A stretch of DNA of 64,000 bases, taken from the NCBI GenBank assembly GCA_009838625.1, contig VXRG01000034.1, forward strand, positions 1 to 64,000, given 5' to 3'. This document shows, one piece after another, positions 8,987 to 18,157 of this stretch (within the stretch, counting starts at the first letter, position 1; each line of letters starts with the position of its first letter). The notes beneath the pieces were generated by a model, which did not search any database, was not told the origin of the DNA, and saw only the letters and a program-made list of their open reading frames with translations. Both the position numbers and the translations under genes were made by a program. Origin of the DNA: Caldilineaceae bacterium SB0664_bin_27 (GTDB lineage: Bacteria; Chloroflexota; Anaerolineae; Caldilineales; Caldilineaceae).

Positions 8987-9973
8987 TCAGACTTCCTCAC
9001 ATAGGCGGTCAACATCCGCCTTCTCAAATTCGGCGCCCTGCGAACCATGACCTGTGCAAACGAGCGCGGCCACTGCCGCGCCGATTCTGGCAGCCTCATG
9101 CAGGTCGAGGCCCCGCAGCAAGCCCCAAAGTGTACCCGCAACCACGCCGTCGCCTGCGCCGATGGAATCTACGACGGGCACTTCAATTGCAGAAAGGCAG
9201 TCCAGCCTCCGCCGAGTCGCGCAGATCAGACCTTCACTGCCATTCTTCACGACCACCATCGGCAAGTCCCAAGAGATAAGCGTGCGCGCAGCCTCCTCGA
9301 CGGACGCAGCCCCCGTCACTGCCAGTGCCTCATATCCATTGGCAAACAGAATGTCGGCCTGCGGGACTATCTCTCTGACCCGCTCCGGCTGGTTGTCGCA
9401 GATCGCTCGATTCAAGTCGATCGACAGGGCCGCGCCTGAACTACTGGCCAGTTCGAGCAAGAATTGGGCCGACTGGATTTGGGATTCGAGGTTCAGCGCG
9501 CCCAGGGAGAAGCCGTCGAAATGCACATGGCGGGCGGCCATTCCTGTGACATGGGCGACGTCTGCAGGGTTGAACGCAAGTCCGGCGCGGTCCGAGACGA
9601 AGACACCGTATTCTCCTTGGTCGTCTGCGACAAGCAGAACGTAGGGGGCCGGGCTGACGTACTCGGGCACAAGGAGGGAGCCGTCCACGCCTGAACGCTT
9701 GAGTACACCGGAAACTTCCGGCCAGATGTCTATTGGAATCTTGGAGATGAGGGCAACGTCGGCGCCGAGGCGGGCGGCATGCACGGCGACGTTGAGACCG
9801 TTCCCGCCTACGCTTTGCCAGCGGCCGCGAATTTCGATTTCACGATGGCTGTCGAGCGCCGGCAGCGAATCTACGCCGATAATCTCCTCGGTGCAAGTGA
9901 CGCCAACTACGATCAGGTCGTGCTGACGGGCAGTTCCGTCCCTACCTGCCGTGCCCCATTCGGGGGAACTCAT
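8987..9973 (-). CDS. PfkB-family carbohydrate kinase
   Basis: Ribokinase-like sugar or nucleoside kinase, 328 aa, cytoplasmic. The N-terminal PfkB signature appears as GGNGLNVAVHAARLG and the C-terminal ATP/catalytic signature as DSIGAGDGVVAGTL, where the Asp of GAGD is the catalytic base. An acceptor such as ribose, fructose, 2-keto-3-deoxygluconate, fructosamine or ribose-1-phosphate cannot be told apart by eye. It overlaps the SIS gene by four bases and precedes the eIF2B-like gene by two, so the three are almost certainly co-translated. It lacks a strong Shine-Dalgarno site, consistent with coupling. Confidence 0.88.
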   Translation of the reverse strand: MSSPEWGTAGRDGTARQHDLIVVGVTCTEEIIGVDSLPALDSHREIEIRGRWQSVGGNGLNVAVHAARLGADVALISKIPIDIWPEVSGVLKRSGVDGSLLVPEYVSPAPYVLLVADDQGEYGVFVSDRAGLAFNPADVAHVTGMAARHVHFDGFSLGALNLESQIQSAQFLLELASSSGAALSIDLNRAICDNQPERVREIVPQADILFANGYEALAVTGAASVEEAARTLISWDLPMVVVKNGSEGLICATRRRLDCLSAIEVPVVDSIGAGDGVVAGTLWGLLRGLDLHEAARIGAAVAALVCTGHGSQGAEFEKADVDRLCEEV

Positions 9974-11217
9974 TTTCGAGGAGGGTGAAACTCGATCAAC
10001 TGGCTCTCCTGGATCGTGCGCATGTTCATTTCATACTGGAGCGGAGAGTCAAATTCAAAGGCCAACCGGCCGCGCGATCGGGCCAGACAAGTTGCGAAGA
10101 GCTGGCCCGGGACGCAGTAGACGAGCGGCGACAGCTCCTCTGACACGGACCCAGCGACCGGCAAAGTCACGTCCGCAGCCTCGGAAAGTTCCGGGTTGCT
10201 TTCATCGGTGACGACGACGCCGCACCCACCCATGGTCTGCGTTGTGTGCAGCAACTCTCTGATCCGGCTGACGCTGCGGCCTTGCGGCGCAATGAACAGG
10301 ACCTGTGTGCCGGTTCCTGTGAGGAAAAACTGCTCGTGCGCCCACTCTTCCAACTCCTGGGAGACGCCGTAAACGCGCGGCAGTTCATACGTCTTGGCCG
10401 CGTAAAACAGGCTGGTGGCAAGGCTGGGGCCGGAGCCGAGAAAAGTATAGCTCTCGATCTCCTTCACCTGCTCGGCATAGGCTTCGGCGGCCGGCGTGCA
10501 GATGCGCACGGTCTCGGCGATCAGCTCTGCAGTGGACCGCAGCTCTTCCCGTAAGGCATCGGCCTCACCCTCTGTGATGCGGCCGCGCACGACTCCGGTC
10601 TGGAATGCGATCAGATAGAGCGTGGTCAGGCTGGCCAGGTAGTTGACCAGACCGAACGAGCCGCGGCGTGGTTTGTCCTCCTCTTCGTCAGTAGCCAGGT
10701 TGCTCGGCATTCCGATCAGCTCCCCGTCTAGCCGGACGCTCTGATCCAGGATGGTTTCTGCCTCCTGGGCCAGCCAGCCTTCCGAATTGCCCGTAATCGC
10801 GACAGTGTGGGCCCTGCCCAGGCGGGCGTTGACAAGCGCTTCGACGGAGCGGGCGGCCTTCCCGGAGTTCGAGATTCCGAAGACGGTGGAGCCGGGCGGA
10901 ACGAACCCTGCCGCATAGCGCCCGAACTCGAGTGCTTCCAGCGCTTCGGTGGGAACGCCGGCATAGCGGGCAAAGGCAAAGCGGGCGGCCAGACCGGCAA
11001 AGTAGGAGTCGCCGCAGCCTGTGATGTAGAAGTGGGAGCTCTCCGCCAGGAGGGAGGGATCTAGGGCTTCAAGCTGCGGCTGGACCGAACTGATGACCGC
11101 CGGGATGGCCGGACCCTGGTTGCTGATCTCATTCAGCATGTCTTCGATGGTAACGGGTATCGGTTCGCCGAACTCTGCCTTCCGTATTGGCCGCGCGACT
11201 ATCTCATCTCTTTCCAT
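9970..11217 (-). CDS. SIS-domain sugar isomerase/deglycase-like protein (GlmS C-terminal type)
   Basis: 415-aa protein with two SIS phosphosugar-binding domains and no glutaminase domain. SIS1 contains SSHFYITGCGDSYFAG and the phosphate-binding FGISNSGKAARS. SIS2 contains TFLGSGPSLATSLFYAAK and the conserved Glu/His region ELEEWAHEQF. Stand-alone proteins of this form include AgaS-like aldose-ketose isomerases and FrlB-type fructosamine-6-phosphate deglycases; with a PfkB kinase next door, a FrlD/FrlB-like kinase-deglycase pair is one plausible reading. GAGG lies upstream of the ATG. It is the first gene of a tight three-gene set, 156 bases downstream of the Rieske gene. Confidence 0.82.
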   Translation of the reverse strand: MERDEIVARPIRKAEFGEPIPVTIEDMLNEISNQGPAIPAVISSVQPQLEALDPSLLAESSHFYITGCGDSYFAGLAARFAFARYAGVPTEALEALEFGRYAAGFVPPGSTVFGISNSGKAARSVEALVNARLGRAHTVAITGNSEGWLAQEAETILDQSVRLDGELIGMPSNLATDEEEDKPRRGSFGLVNYLASLTTLYLIAFQTGVVRGRITEGEADALREELRSTAELIAETVRICTPAAEAYAEQVKEIESYTFLGSGPSLATSLFYAAKTYELPRVYGVSQELEEWAHEQFFLTGTGTQVLFIAPQGRSVSRIRELLHTTQTMGGCGVVVTDESNPELSEAADVTLPVAGSVSEELSPLVYCVPGQLFATCLARSRGRLAFEFDSPLQYEMNMRTIQESQLIEFHPPRK

Positions 11218-11373
11218 TTCTGCCTCTTGCCGAATGAATTGGGTTCGCTGACGTTTGACTGTTGTGAGGACCGAGAGTTTAGGACTTGGGCTTTCCTGGT
11301 AGATGCACTGAGGACATCCCTATGTCCACGGAGGGCGACGGAGAACATCCTGATTTGGAACGAGAGCCTGTCC

Positions 11374-11766
11374 CTACATGACAACGATTACCTGGCCGTC
11401 TTCCACCACGACTTCGTAGGTACGCAGTTTGAGGTCGTAGCCAAAGGCCTTGCCGCTGCGAATGTTGTACTCCATCCCATGCCCCGGGCAGACAAGAACC
11501 TCGCCTTCGTGGGCCCATTGCGTTTCCCAGCACGTATCCGCATTGCAGACTACTGTGCCCTGCAGTCGTCCCCTGCTCAATGGGGCTGACTGGTGTGGAC
11601 AGCGGCCAAAGAGTGCGAAAAACTCTCCGTCTACGTTGAAGACAGCGATCAGCACTCGTCCGACCTTGACCTCCATGCGCGTGCCGGGAGGGAAGTCGCT
11701 GAGAGGCGCAACCGAGATCTTACGTTGAGTACGGGTGCGACTAGAGGACTGCTTTTCGGGAGTCAT
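11374..11766 (-). CDS. Small Rieske [2Fe-2S] protein
   Basis: 130-aa soluble Rieske domain. The cluster ligands are visible as CPH in FGRCPHQSAPLSRG (about residues 55-57) and CPGH in LVCPGHGMEYN (about 92-95). This places it with the ferredoxin/NirD-like stand-alone Rieske proteins that feed electrons to oxygenases or reductases. It overlaps the amidohydrolase stop by four bases. No oxygenase alpha subunit is adjacent; the nearest oxygenases are the PhyH proteins, which do not normally need a Rieske partner. Its partner is therefore unknown. The spacing between the two motifs is longer than in short ferredoxins and includes a third and fourth Cys (VVCNADTCW). Confidence 0.87.
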   Translation of the reverse strand: MTPEKQSSSRTRTQRKISVAPLSDFPPGTRMEVKVGRVLIAVFNVDGEFFALFGRCPHQSAPLSRGRLQGTVVCNADTCWETQWAHEGEVLVCPGHGMEYNIRSGKAFGYDLKLRTYEVVVEDGQVIVVM

Positions 11767-12938
11767 TTTCGCGGCGTCAGCCCGAAGAACTGGAGCGCGT
11801 TCTCGCCCAGGATCTTGCGGCGAAGTGTATCGTCCATCTCATAGCGCATAAAGCCCGCGATCAGGTCCCGTTCCAGGTGCGGCCAGTCTGAGGCCCACAT
11901 CGTCGTGTCCTGGCCCTGGTACAGATCGATCAGCTTGGCCAGATCGCCCCGGCGGGGTAGCGCCTCCAGTTCGTGTGTGCCGATGTACCAGTCCCGGATA
12001 TAGTCGCTGGGCTTCTTCTCCAGCGCCGGTAACTCAGTGCGGTAACGCAAGTATGCAGCGTCAAGCCGGTACATGATGAATGGCATCCACGTCAGCCCTG
12101 CCTCCAGGATTGCGAACTTCAGGTTGGGGAATCGGACAGGGATGCCGGCACATACCACCGACATAATCTGCAGCATCGACGTGAATGGAAAGCCCATGCT
12201 GTTGACCTGCATCAGCGTATGAAAGTGGGCTACTCGCAGGGGATAGTTGTCGTGGATGAGGGCTTCTATGCCGTGGAAGCTGATGGAAAGGTCGTGCCTG
12301 GCCGCCGCTTCGAATATCGGCCAGTACTTCTCGTCGCCGATTGGCGGGTTGACTCCGACGTCAGGGATGCAGACGCTTACGACGTCCGGGTGACTTGCAT
12401 GGCGGTCGATCTCCTGTGCAGCTCGCGCCGGATGCTGGGGCGCGACCACGATGGCAATCTTGACGCCGCCCAAGCCATTGTAGGCGTCGACCATGTACTG
12501 GTTGTAGGCTGTGGCGAGGGCGGCCGCCCATTCCGGTTCCGGCAGATAGCCGATTGGCAGAAGCTCGCTAGGGAAGAGAATGCTGTAGTCAATGATTCCC
12601 TTCTCCATCCTCGCGAGAAGGTCTTCCTTGGTGGCCAGCTTGGCGCGCGGCGGCTTGTCATAGGAGGAGCCGAGCCAGGCGATGTGGGCGATCATGTTAC
12701 GTAGCGAGTTGCCGGGCTCACCTTTGAAGTCGGCCTGGAGCACTGTCTCCATTCGCTTGCGGAAGTGGCCGTCCATGTAGTCGAGCATGAACATCAACGT
12801 GTCGTCAACGTGCACGTCAACGTCGACTATTGTCAGCCCTGACAGCTCTTCGCCGTACTGGTCGAGATCTTCGTCCTGCACGGGATTGAAGGAGGGCTCG
12901 ACCTTTTCGACGGTAACGGATTGCCCATCGGCTGCCAT
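11763..12938 (-). CDS. Amidohydrolase family 2 (ACMSD-like) metal-dependent hydrolase/decarboxylase
   Basis: 391-aa TIM-barrel metallo-enzyme of the amidohydrolase-2 superfamily. I choose ATG 12938 because AGGAGA lies 8 bases upstream, whereas the longer frame upstream is unconserved. The N-terminal strand reads IVDVDVHVDDTL, giving one His where many members have HxH. Further likely ligands are the His in DLSISFHGIEAL and the Asp in MWASDWPHLERDL. Such enzymes hydrolyse or decarboxylate small carboxylated or aromatic compounds. Overlap with the Rieske gene and linkage to DppBC permeases suggest catabolism of an imported compound. Confidence 0.83.
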   Translation of the reverse strand: MAADGQSVTVEKVEPSFNPVQDEDLDQYGEELSGLTIVDVDVHVDDTLMFMLDYMDGHFRKRMETVLQADFKGEPGNSLRNMIAHIAWLGSSYDKPPRAKLATKEDLLARMEKGIIDYSILFPSELLPIGYLPEPEWAAALATAYNQYMVDAYNGLGGVKIAIVVAPQHPARAAQEIDRHASHPDVVSVCIPDVGVNPPIGDEKYWPIFEAAARHDLSISFHGIEALIHDNYPLRVAHFHTLMQVNSMGFPFTSMLQIMSVVCAGIPVRFPNLKFAILEAGLTWMPFIMYRLDAAYLRYRTELPALEKKPSDYIRDWYIGTHELEALPRRGDLAKLIDLYQGQDTTMWASDWPHLERDLIAGFMRYEMDDTLRRKILGENALQFFGLTPRK

Positions 12939-13054
12939 CGTGGAATCTCCTGTCGGGCTCGTTTCGAGAGGCGGAACACGCTCGCAAAAAGCGAGCCCTG
13001 CGAAAGCGGTATTGGGTCTCTGGAGTGTAGCAGACCAGAGCGAGCGCATACAAA

Positions 13055-13957
13055 TCAGGTGGCTGATTGGCCGTTGCGGGCCCCCTTGGCAGCGCGTGGG
13101 TTCATCACGTCGATCAGGCCGTCGCCCACCAGGTTGACGCTCAGCACAAGCAGGGTCAGGACGAGTCCGGGAAAGCCAGGATACCAGGGGGCGACAGTGA
13201 TGTAGCCGCGGCCGTCGCTTATGATTGAGCCCAGGCTCGGGGTCGGCGGCTGAATGCCGAAGCCAAAGAAGCTCAGCCCTGCTTCATACATGATGGCGCC
13301 GGGGATGCCCATCGAGAAGGCGACGATTATCGGCCCCAGGCAATTGGGAAGTACGTGTCGAAGCAGAATACGCCAGTTGCCTGCGCCAATGCTGCGCGCC
13401 GCCTCCACGTAAGTCTGGTCTCTGATCGCCAGAACTTGTCCCCTCACCAGCCGGGCCACGTCAGGCCAGGCCACCAGCGCCAGCGCCAGGCAGACCGTCA
13501 ACAGACCGGGCCCGAGCACCGCCGTCACCGTCATCGCCAGCAGAATGACGGGGAAGGCGAGCATGATGTCGGTGATGCGCATGATGATGTCATCAACGCT
13601 CTTTGGGAAATAACCCGAAATCAGGCCGAGCATGGTGCCTGCCACCATCGACAGGCCTCGTACGAGGATGCCGACTATCAACGACGTGCGCAGACCGAAT
13701 ACTACCCGGGCAAAGATGTCCCTCCCCAGCTGGTCGGTGCCAAACAGGTTCTGGGAATTTGGGGCAAACGGCGGCCTGATCGTCTCGCCGTCCTGCTCCC
13801 GGCGCATTTCGATTTCGGTGGGGTCGCTGACGATAAAGGGCGCGAACGCTGCTAGCAGTACGAAGACCAGGATCACGCCCACGCCGACCAGCGGCAGGCG
13901 GGCTTGCAGAAAGCGCCGCCAGTCAAACGTAGCGGATTCGCGGATTGATAAACGCAT
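13055..13957 (-). CDS. ABC transporter permease, DppC type
   Basis: 300-aa inner-membrane subunit of a peptide/nickel-type importer. It has the first helix near residues 20-40 and the family motif LFGTDQLGRDIFARVVFG. Five more helices follow, with the coupling loop TYVEAARSIGAGNWRILLRHVLP. The gene starts inside the upstream dppB-like gene (35-base overlap). No OppD/OppF ATPase is encoded anywhere in this leftward cluster, so the pair must share ATPases from elsewhere. The presumed receptor is the binding protein at 20318-21961, separated by an ECF module. Confidence 0.9.
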   Translation of the reverse strand: MRLSIRESATFDWRRFLQARLPLVGVGVILVFVLLAAFAPFIVSDPTEIEMRREQDGETIRPPFAPNSQNLFGTDQLGRDIFARVVFGLRTSLIVGILVRGLSMVAGTMLGLISGYFPKSVDDIIMRITDIMLAFPVILLAMTVTAVLGPGLLTVCLALALVAWPDVARLVRGQVLAIRDQTYVEAARSIGAGNWRILLRHVLPNCLGPIIVAFSMGIPGAIMYEAGLSFFGFGIQPPTPSLGSIISDGRGYITVAPWYPGFPGLVLTLLVLSVNLVGDGLIDVMNPRAAKGARNGQSAT

Positions 13958-14849
13958 ACAGGAGGTCCACTGCCAGGTTGACCAGGGATACGGAGACAGC
14001 CAGTACGATTACTGAGGCCTGCAAGGCTGGGAGATCGCGAAAGACCAGCGCGTCATAGGCGTACTTGCCTATGCCGGGCCAGGCGAAGATCACTTCGATT
14101 ATCGGGATACCCCCAAGCAACCTGACAAAATCTGTGCCGATGGTCGTGACGATTGGAATCAACGCATTCGGAAGAACATGCCGTCTGACGACCAGCACAC
14201 CCTTTAGCCCCTTGGCGCGCGCGGTGCGTATGTAGTCCTCACCCAGGACCTCAAGCAGGGCGGCGCGGGTGATTCTGGCCAAAAGGCCTAGCGACGGCAA
14301 CGCCAAGGTGACCGCCGGCAATATGACAAACTGGTCGAATCCTGCCCCATAGCCGGAGGGTGGTAGCAGCCGCAGAAAAACTGCGAAAACGATCTGCAGC
14401 ATGAGGGCCAGCCAGAAAAGCGGAAAGGAAAGATTCAATGCCGCTATCGTCATGATCAGACGGTCTGCCCAGCCGTTGCGGCGCGTGGCCGCGACGATTC
14501 CTAGCCAGACACCGATGAGCGCGCTCGTAACTTCGGCGGCAATGGCCAGCTGCACGGTTTTGGGGAAAACTTCCAGGAGATCCTTCAGTATGGGGCGGCG
14601 GGACTGGTAGGAGCGTCCGAACTCGCCTCGCGCCAGGTTCCACAGATTGTCCACGTACTGGACCCAGAGCGGGCGGTCGAATCCCATCTCCTCCCGAATC
14701 GTTTCAACGACGTCGGGGTTGGCGAAAGGACCGGCCATCATGCGGGCGGGATCCCCGGGCAGGATGTTCAACAGCGCGAACAATACGGTGACCAGCCCGA
14801 TGAGAATGGGGATGAATTGTAGGATGCGTCGAACTGTGTAACCGAGCAT
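13923..14849 (-). CDS. ABC transporter permease, DppB type
   Basis: 308-aa permease with the standard DppB N-terminus (MLGYTVRRILQFIPILIGL), a periplasmic loop with FGRSYQSRRPILKDL, and the coupling loop TRAALLEVLGEDYIRTARAK. The length is normal for the family. It lies 105 bases downstream of a PhyH gene and overlaps the dppC-like gene. No clear Shine-Dalgarno sequence is visible before the ATG. It pairs with the 13055-13957 permease as a heterodimeric channel. Confidence 0.9.
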   Translation of the reverse strand: MLGYTVRRILQFIPILIGLVTVLFALLNILPGDPARMMAGPFANPDVVETIREEMGFDRPLWVQYVDNLWNLARGEFGRSYQSRRPILKDLLEVFPKTVQLAIAAEVTSALIGVWLGIVAATRRNGWADRLIMTIAALNLSFPLFWLALMLQIVFAVFLRLLPPSGYGAGFDQFVILPAVTLALPSLGLLARITRAALLEVLGEDYIRTARAKGLKGVLVVRRHVLPNALIPIVTTIGTDFVRLLGGIPIIEVIFAWPGIGKYAYDALVFRDLPALQASVIVLAVSVSLVNLAVDLLYAFINPRIRYV

Positions 14850-14954
14850 GCTGGGGCAGCGGCGGTCTCAGTGAAGGTTATCTGCTCTCTTTACCCGCAC
14901 TCGGGCAACAGGTAAGGAATTACCGGCGCTGCGCAGAGTGCGGCTGATGCAACT

Positions 14955-16097
14955 TCAGAGCCCAAGATCTTGCAAGTTGTAGTTCTTGAGTAAGCTCTCC
15001 CTCGTCGCGTCGCTCCAGCGGTTGGCCTCTTCCTCGCCGGCCAGTGGCTGGTAGACATAGCGGCTCTCGTGCGGGAAACGCTGCTGGCGGGCGTCGATTG
15101 CAAGCGCGATCACCCTTGAGCGTTCGCGTACCCGTTCTTCATCGTAAACGACCTCCTGTCCTGCGTGTACCGTGCGGACATTGAGAACGGAGCGGCGGCG
15201 GTGAAAACCGAAATTGATCGTGATTCTCCTGTCCGGCGAGGTATTCGCGAAGGAGGCGTGCAGGGCCTGCCTGTTGGACATACAGACGTCGCCTGGCTCA
15301 CAGACCATCGGCACCGCGCCTGGTAGACGGTCGGAGCCGTTCTCCTCAACCATGGACTTGATGTCCAATTTGCCCAGTTTGTGCGAACCGGGAAGCAGCC
15401 AGACACCGTTCTCGGCCGTACTCCCATAAAGTTGCGCCATGAAGTTGAAGCCATGTGTGCCCTCGTCCAGGTCGGGGCTGTCCCAGTGGGTTGTGCCGTC
15501 GTGGTGCCAGGCGACGGAAGGTCCAAGCCCGGCGCGTTTCACGATGACCGACTCTGTAAAAGGGGTAAAGTCTGGCCCGTTGATGCTTTCAGCGATTGCC
15601 AGCAGCTGCGGGTGACCGTAGAGTCTCAGGCAAGAGTCCATGAGCTGGAGCGGACTGCCGATGCTGGAAACTACGAATTCAGGGGCGTCGGCAGGCGGGG
15701 TTGGCTCGCTCATCTTGGCTTCGTAGCGGCCGCCTGTGGCATTGGTTCCCCCATAGGGGTCGCTCAATGGCTTCGCGAAACGGAATGATGGCCGCTCGAA
15801 CTCAGAGCCGATGGCCGGCCTGCCCTGTGCGTCGACTGTTGCGTCCTTCGTAAAGGGAGCCCGCTCCAGGGCGTTTTCCATATCCGCCCGCAAGTCGCTA
15901 AGTTCCTCCGCGCCCAGAGCGCCCTCCAACACATAGAATCCGCAACGCCAGAATGCATCGATGATCGCCTGGTCGAGAGTGCCGTCGTCGTTGAATCGAA
16001 TCGGCCCTCGGTTGCCCAACTCGTAGGCCTGGCGTTTTCCCTCGCGGACATACGCTTCCAGGCTGCTTGAATCCTCTACTTTGGTTTCTGTGCTCAT
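14955..16097 (-). CDS. Phytanoyl-CoA dioxygenase family (PhyH) oxygenase
   Basis: 380-aa Fe(II)/2-oxoglutarate oxygenase. ATG 16097 is chosen since GAGGGA sits about 9 bases upstream and the protein before it is unconserved. The metal motif is HHD in VAWHHDGTTHWD, and the distal His and 2-oxoglutarate Arg are in RQALHASFANTSPDRRITIN. It is about 90 residues longer than the 7065-7946 paralogue, with an extra N-terminal region. It stands between the ECF transporter and the DppBC permeases, so it likely acts on a compound taken up by one of them; substrate unknown. Confidence 0.87.
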   Translation of the reverse strand: MSTETKVEDSSSLEAYVREGKRQAYELGNRGPIRFNDDGTLDQAIIDAFWRCGFYVLEGALGAEELSDLRADMENALERAPFTKDATVDAQGRPAIGSEFERPSFRFAKPLSDPYGGTNATGGRYEAKMSEPTPPADAPEFVVSSIGSPLQLMDSCLRLYGHPQLLAIAESINGPDFTPFTESVIVKRAGLGPSVAWHHDGTTHWDSPDLDEGTHGFNFMAQLYGSTAENGVWLLPGSHKLGKLDIKSMVEENGSDRLPGAVPMVCEPGDVCMSNRQALHASFANTSPDRRITINFGFHRRRSVLNVRTVHAGQEVVYDEERVRERSRVIALAIDARQQRFPHESRYVYQPLAGEEEANRWSDATRESLLKNYNLQDLGL

Positions 16098-16179
16098 CGT
16101 GAGATTCCCTCTCTTGAAGAAGCTGCTTAAGCCCAACTCTTTCGGAGCGGCAGCACTCCCATAGTTTGCAGAAAAAAGG

Positions 16180-16191
16180 AGAACGCGTTCT
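16180..16191. promoter_or_regulatory. 12-bp perfect palindrome upstream of the PhyH gene
   Basis: AGAACGCGTTCT reads the same on both strands and lies 83 bases upstream of the PhyH start, in the 280-base gap after the ECF T-component gene. It may be an operator, but a 12-bp palindrome could also be chance. Confidence 0.25.
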
Positions 16192-16377
16192 GTTCTATGT
16201 AACTGCTGAAATGAAGGCTTGGTAATGCTTCTCGAATTTGCTGTTTTCCCTGGATCAATGGAACCACACCATATTCTACTGTCTGGCCCATCCAAATGGA
16301 AGGATGGATTTCAGTCTTTGCACTTCTTGCGCTGGCGGACCACCGGACATTCGTCAATGGAATTGCCTGACTTGCAA

Positions 16378-17262
16378 CTAGATGTTTCGCTGAGGAGTAT
16401 AGGGCAGCACACCAAGGCCGTAGCTGTTGGCCAGAATGAGGCACCCAATAGCAATGATAATCAGCAACGCGCAAACCCCCCAGTCCGCCCTTCGCCAGTG
16501 GACTTCATGAATGAATGTCCGTTCAGTGGGAGCGCCGAACGCCCGCGTCTCCAGAGCAAGTGTCAAATCGTGCGCACTCAACAGGGAGCTTGTCAATACC
16601 GGTACAAACAGGGTCATCACCACTCTTATCTGGCGAATGGGATTGTAGCCGCCGAAGTTAACGCCGCGCGACCGTTGTGCGTCCAGGGTCTGATCAAACT
16701 CCCGGCTGACGGTGGGAATGTACCGAAAGGCTGTTGTAAACACGAAGATAACGTTGTAAGGAATCCTCCAGGATCCTATGCGTATCTGTGACAGAAATCT
16801 GGTGAGGTCGCTGGGGTGAGTCGTCAGTACCAGAATAGGGAAGGCGAGCGAGATCGCGACGACTCGCAGTCCCAACGAGAACCCGTAGTTCGCTCCCTCG
16901 AGGATGACCGGAATCCGAGGCCCGCCCGGAGCCCAGGCGGGCCACAGATGAAAGAGCGTCCGCCACTCGAACTCCACGTCAATGTCCCCAAAATCGCCAA
17001 AACTGGTGAACCAGACGCCCTGGGTGATCACCATGAACAGCACAATGTATGCGAGCACCCACATGTACCGGAACTTCCTGACAGGGATCTTTGCCAGCGA
17101 GGCCACGCCAATGATCGCCAGGATAACAACAGCAAGGAACAGAGGTTCGTTGAAGGCCGCTGCAATCACAAGGACGGCTATTTCAAAGAGGACTTTAGTG
17201 AATGGGTGCAAGCGATGTACAAAGGAATCTTCTTTGAAGTACTGAATGTCAATTGTCGGCAT
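16378..17262 (-). CDS. ECF transporter transmembrane (T) component, EcfT/CbiQ family
   Basis: 294-aa integral membrane scaffold of an energy-coupling-factor vitamin/metal importer. The N-terminus has HRLHPFTKVLFEI, matching the family's HRLDPRTKL-type start. The two ATPase-coupling motifs are present as AQRSRGVNFGG (about residues 192-202) and LETRAFGAP (about 237-245). Its start follows AGGAA and lies 34 bases after the second ATPase gene. With the two ATPases and the S component further upstream it forms a complete dedicated ECF system. Confidence 0.9.
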   Translation of the reverse strand: MPTIDIQYFKEDSFVHRLHPFTKVLFEIAVLVIAAAFNEPLFLAVVILAIIGVASLAKIPVRKFRYMWVLAYIVLFMVITQGVWFTSFGDFGDIDVEFEWRTLFHLWPAWAPGGPRIPVILEGANYGFSLGLRVVAISLAFPILVLTTHPSDLTRFLSQIRIGSWRIPYNVIFVFTTAFRYIPTVSREFDQTLDAQRSRGVNFGGYNPIRQIRVVMTLFVPVLTSSLLSAHDLTLALETRAFGAPTERTFIHEVHWRRADWGVCALLIIIAIGCLILANSYGLGVLPYTPQRNI

Positions 17263-17296
17263 GTCTGATTCCTGCCAATACAGTCGACTCTTGCGT

Positions 17297-18157
17297 CTAA
17301 CTTCTGATAGCTGTTAGCAGATTCTCAACAAGCTCTGTTTGCGTCAAGGGCGTGTCTGAAAAACCGTAAGCCCGCAACCCGCGGGCGATTTTCGCCACCG
17401 GAGGTAAATCCAGACCGGTGGACTTCAGAACCTCGTCCTGCTTGAAAACCTCGTTGGGGGAGGCGTCACATACGGCAGCCCCATCCTTCATGACAATAAC
17501 CCTTGTCGCATATTCGGCTACTAAGGCCATGTCGTGGGTGACCATAAGCACGGTTCGCCCGTCGGCATGCAGTTCCACGGCCAACGCCATGATCTGACGC
17601 CTGGAGAGGAAGTCCTGCCCGGTCGTGGGCTCATCAAGCACCAGGACGGGCGTTCTCAAAGCGAGGATCGAGGCCGTGGCCAACCTCTGGCGCTGGCCTC
17701 TGCTGAGCGCCCTTGGGTGACGGTCGCGTAGTTCATCCAGTGAAACTGCCTGGAGAGCTTCGGTCGTCTGTTGTTCGACCGTTTCTGCATCCAATTTGTG
17801 TAGCTTGAGTCCAAAGGACGCTTCTTCCCATACGGAATAGGCAAATATCTGATGGTCCGGATTTTGAAAGACAAAGCCGACGATGCGAGACAGCTCCGAT
17901 ACCCTCGTGGTGCGAGTGTCCAGGCCGTCAACCATAACGTGACCTTGTGATGGTTTCAGTAAGCCATTGAAATGTTTGACGAGCGTAGTCTTCCCCGAGC
18001 CGTTCGAGCCGATGATCGCTACGAACTCCCCTTGCCGGATCTCCAAATTCACACTGCTCAGCGCAGAGATTCCTCCGGGATACGAATAACTGAGGTCACG
18101 AGTTTCGATAATGGCTTCGCTTGCCAATTGGCCCTCCAAGTCAAAGAAGCTCGCCAA
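17297..18157 (-). CDS. ECF transporter ATP-binding protein (second A component)
   Basis: 286-aa ATPase of the ECF module. Walker A GSNGSGKTT lies near residues 49-57 and the Q-loop FVFQNPDHQIFAYSVWEE is typical of EcfA. Walker B reads VLVLDEPTTGQD. The ABC signature is LSRGQRQR rather than LSGGQ, a known ECF-type variation that also suggests this subunit is asymmetric with its partner. The N-terminus overlaps the first ATPase gene by 17 bases. A C-terminal EcfA domain with the DLPPVAKIARGLRAYG segment is present. Substrate depends on the S component at 19417-20199. Confidence 0.92.
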   Translation of the reverse strand: MASFFDLEGQLASEAIIETRDLSYSYPGGISALSSVNLEIRQGEFVAIIGSNGSGKTTLVKHFNGLLKPSQGHVMVDGLDTRTTRVSELSRIVGFVFQNPDHQIFAYSVWEEASFGLKLHKLDAETVEQQTTEALQAVSLDELRDRHPRALSRGQRQRLATASILALRTPVLVLDEPTTGQDFLSRRQIMALAVELHADGRTVLMVTHDMALVAEYATRVIVMKDGAAVCDASPNEVFKQDEVLKSTGLDLPPVAKIARGLRAYGFSDTPLTQTELVENLLTAIRS

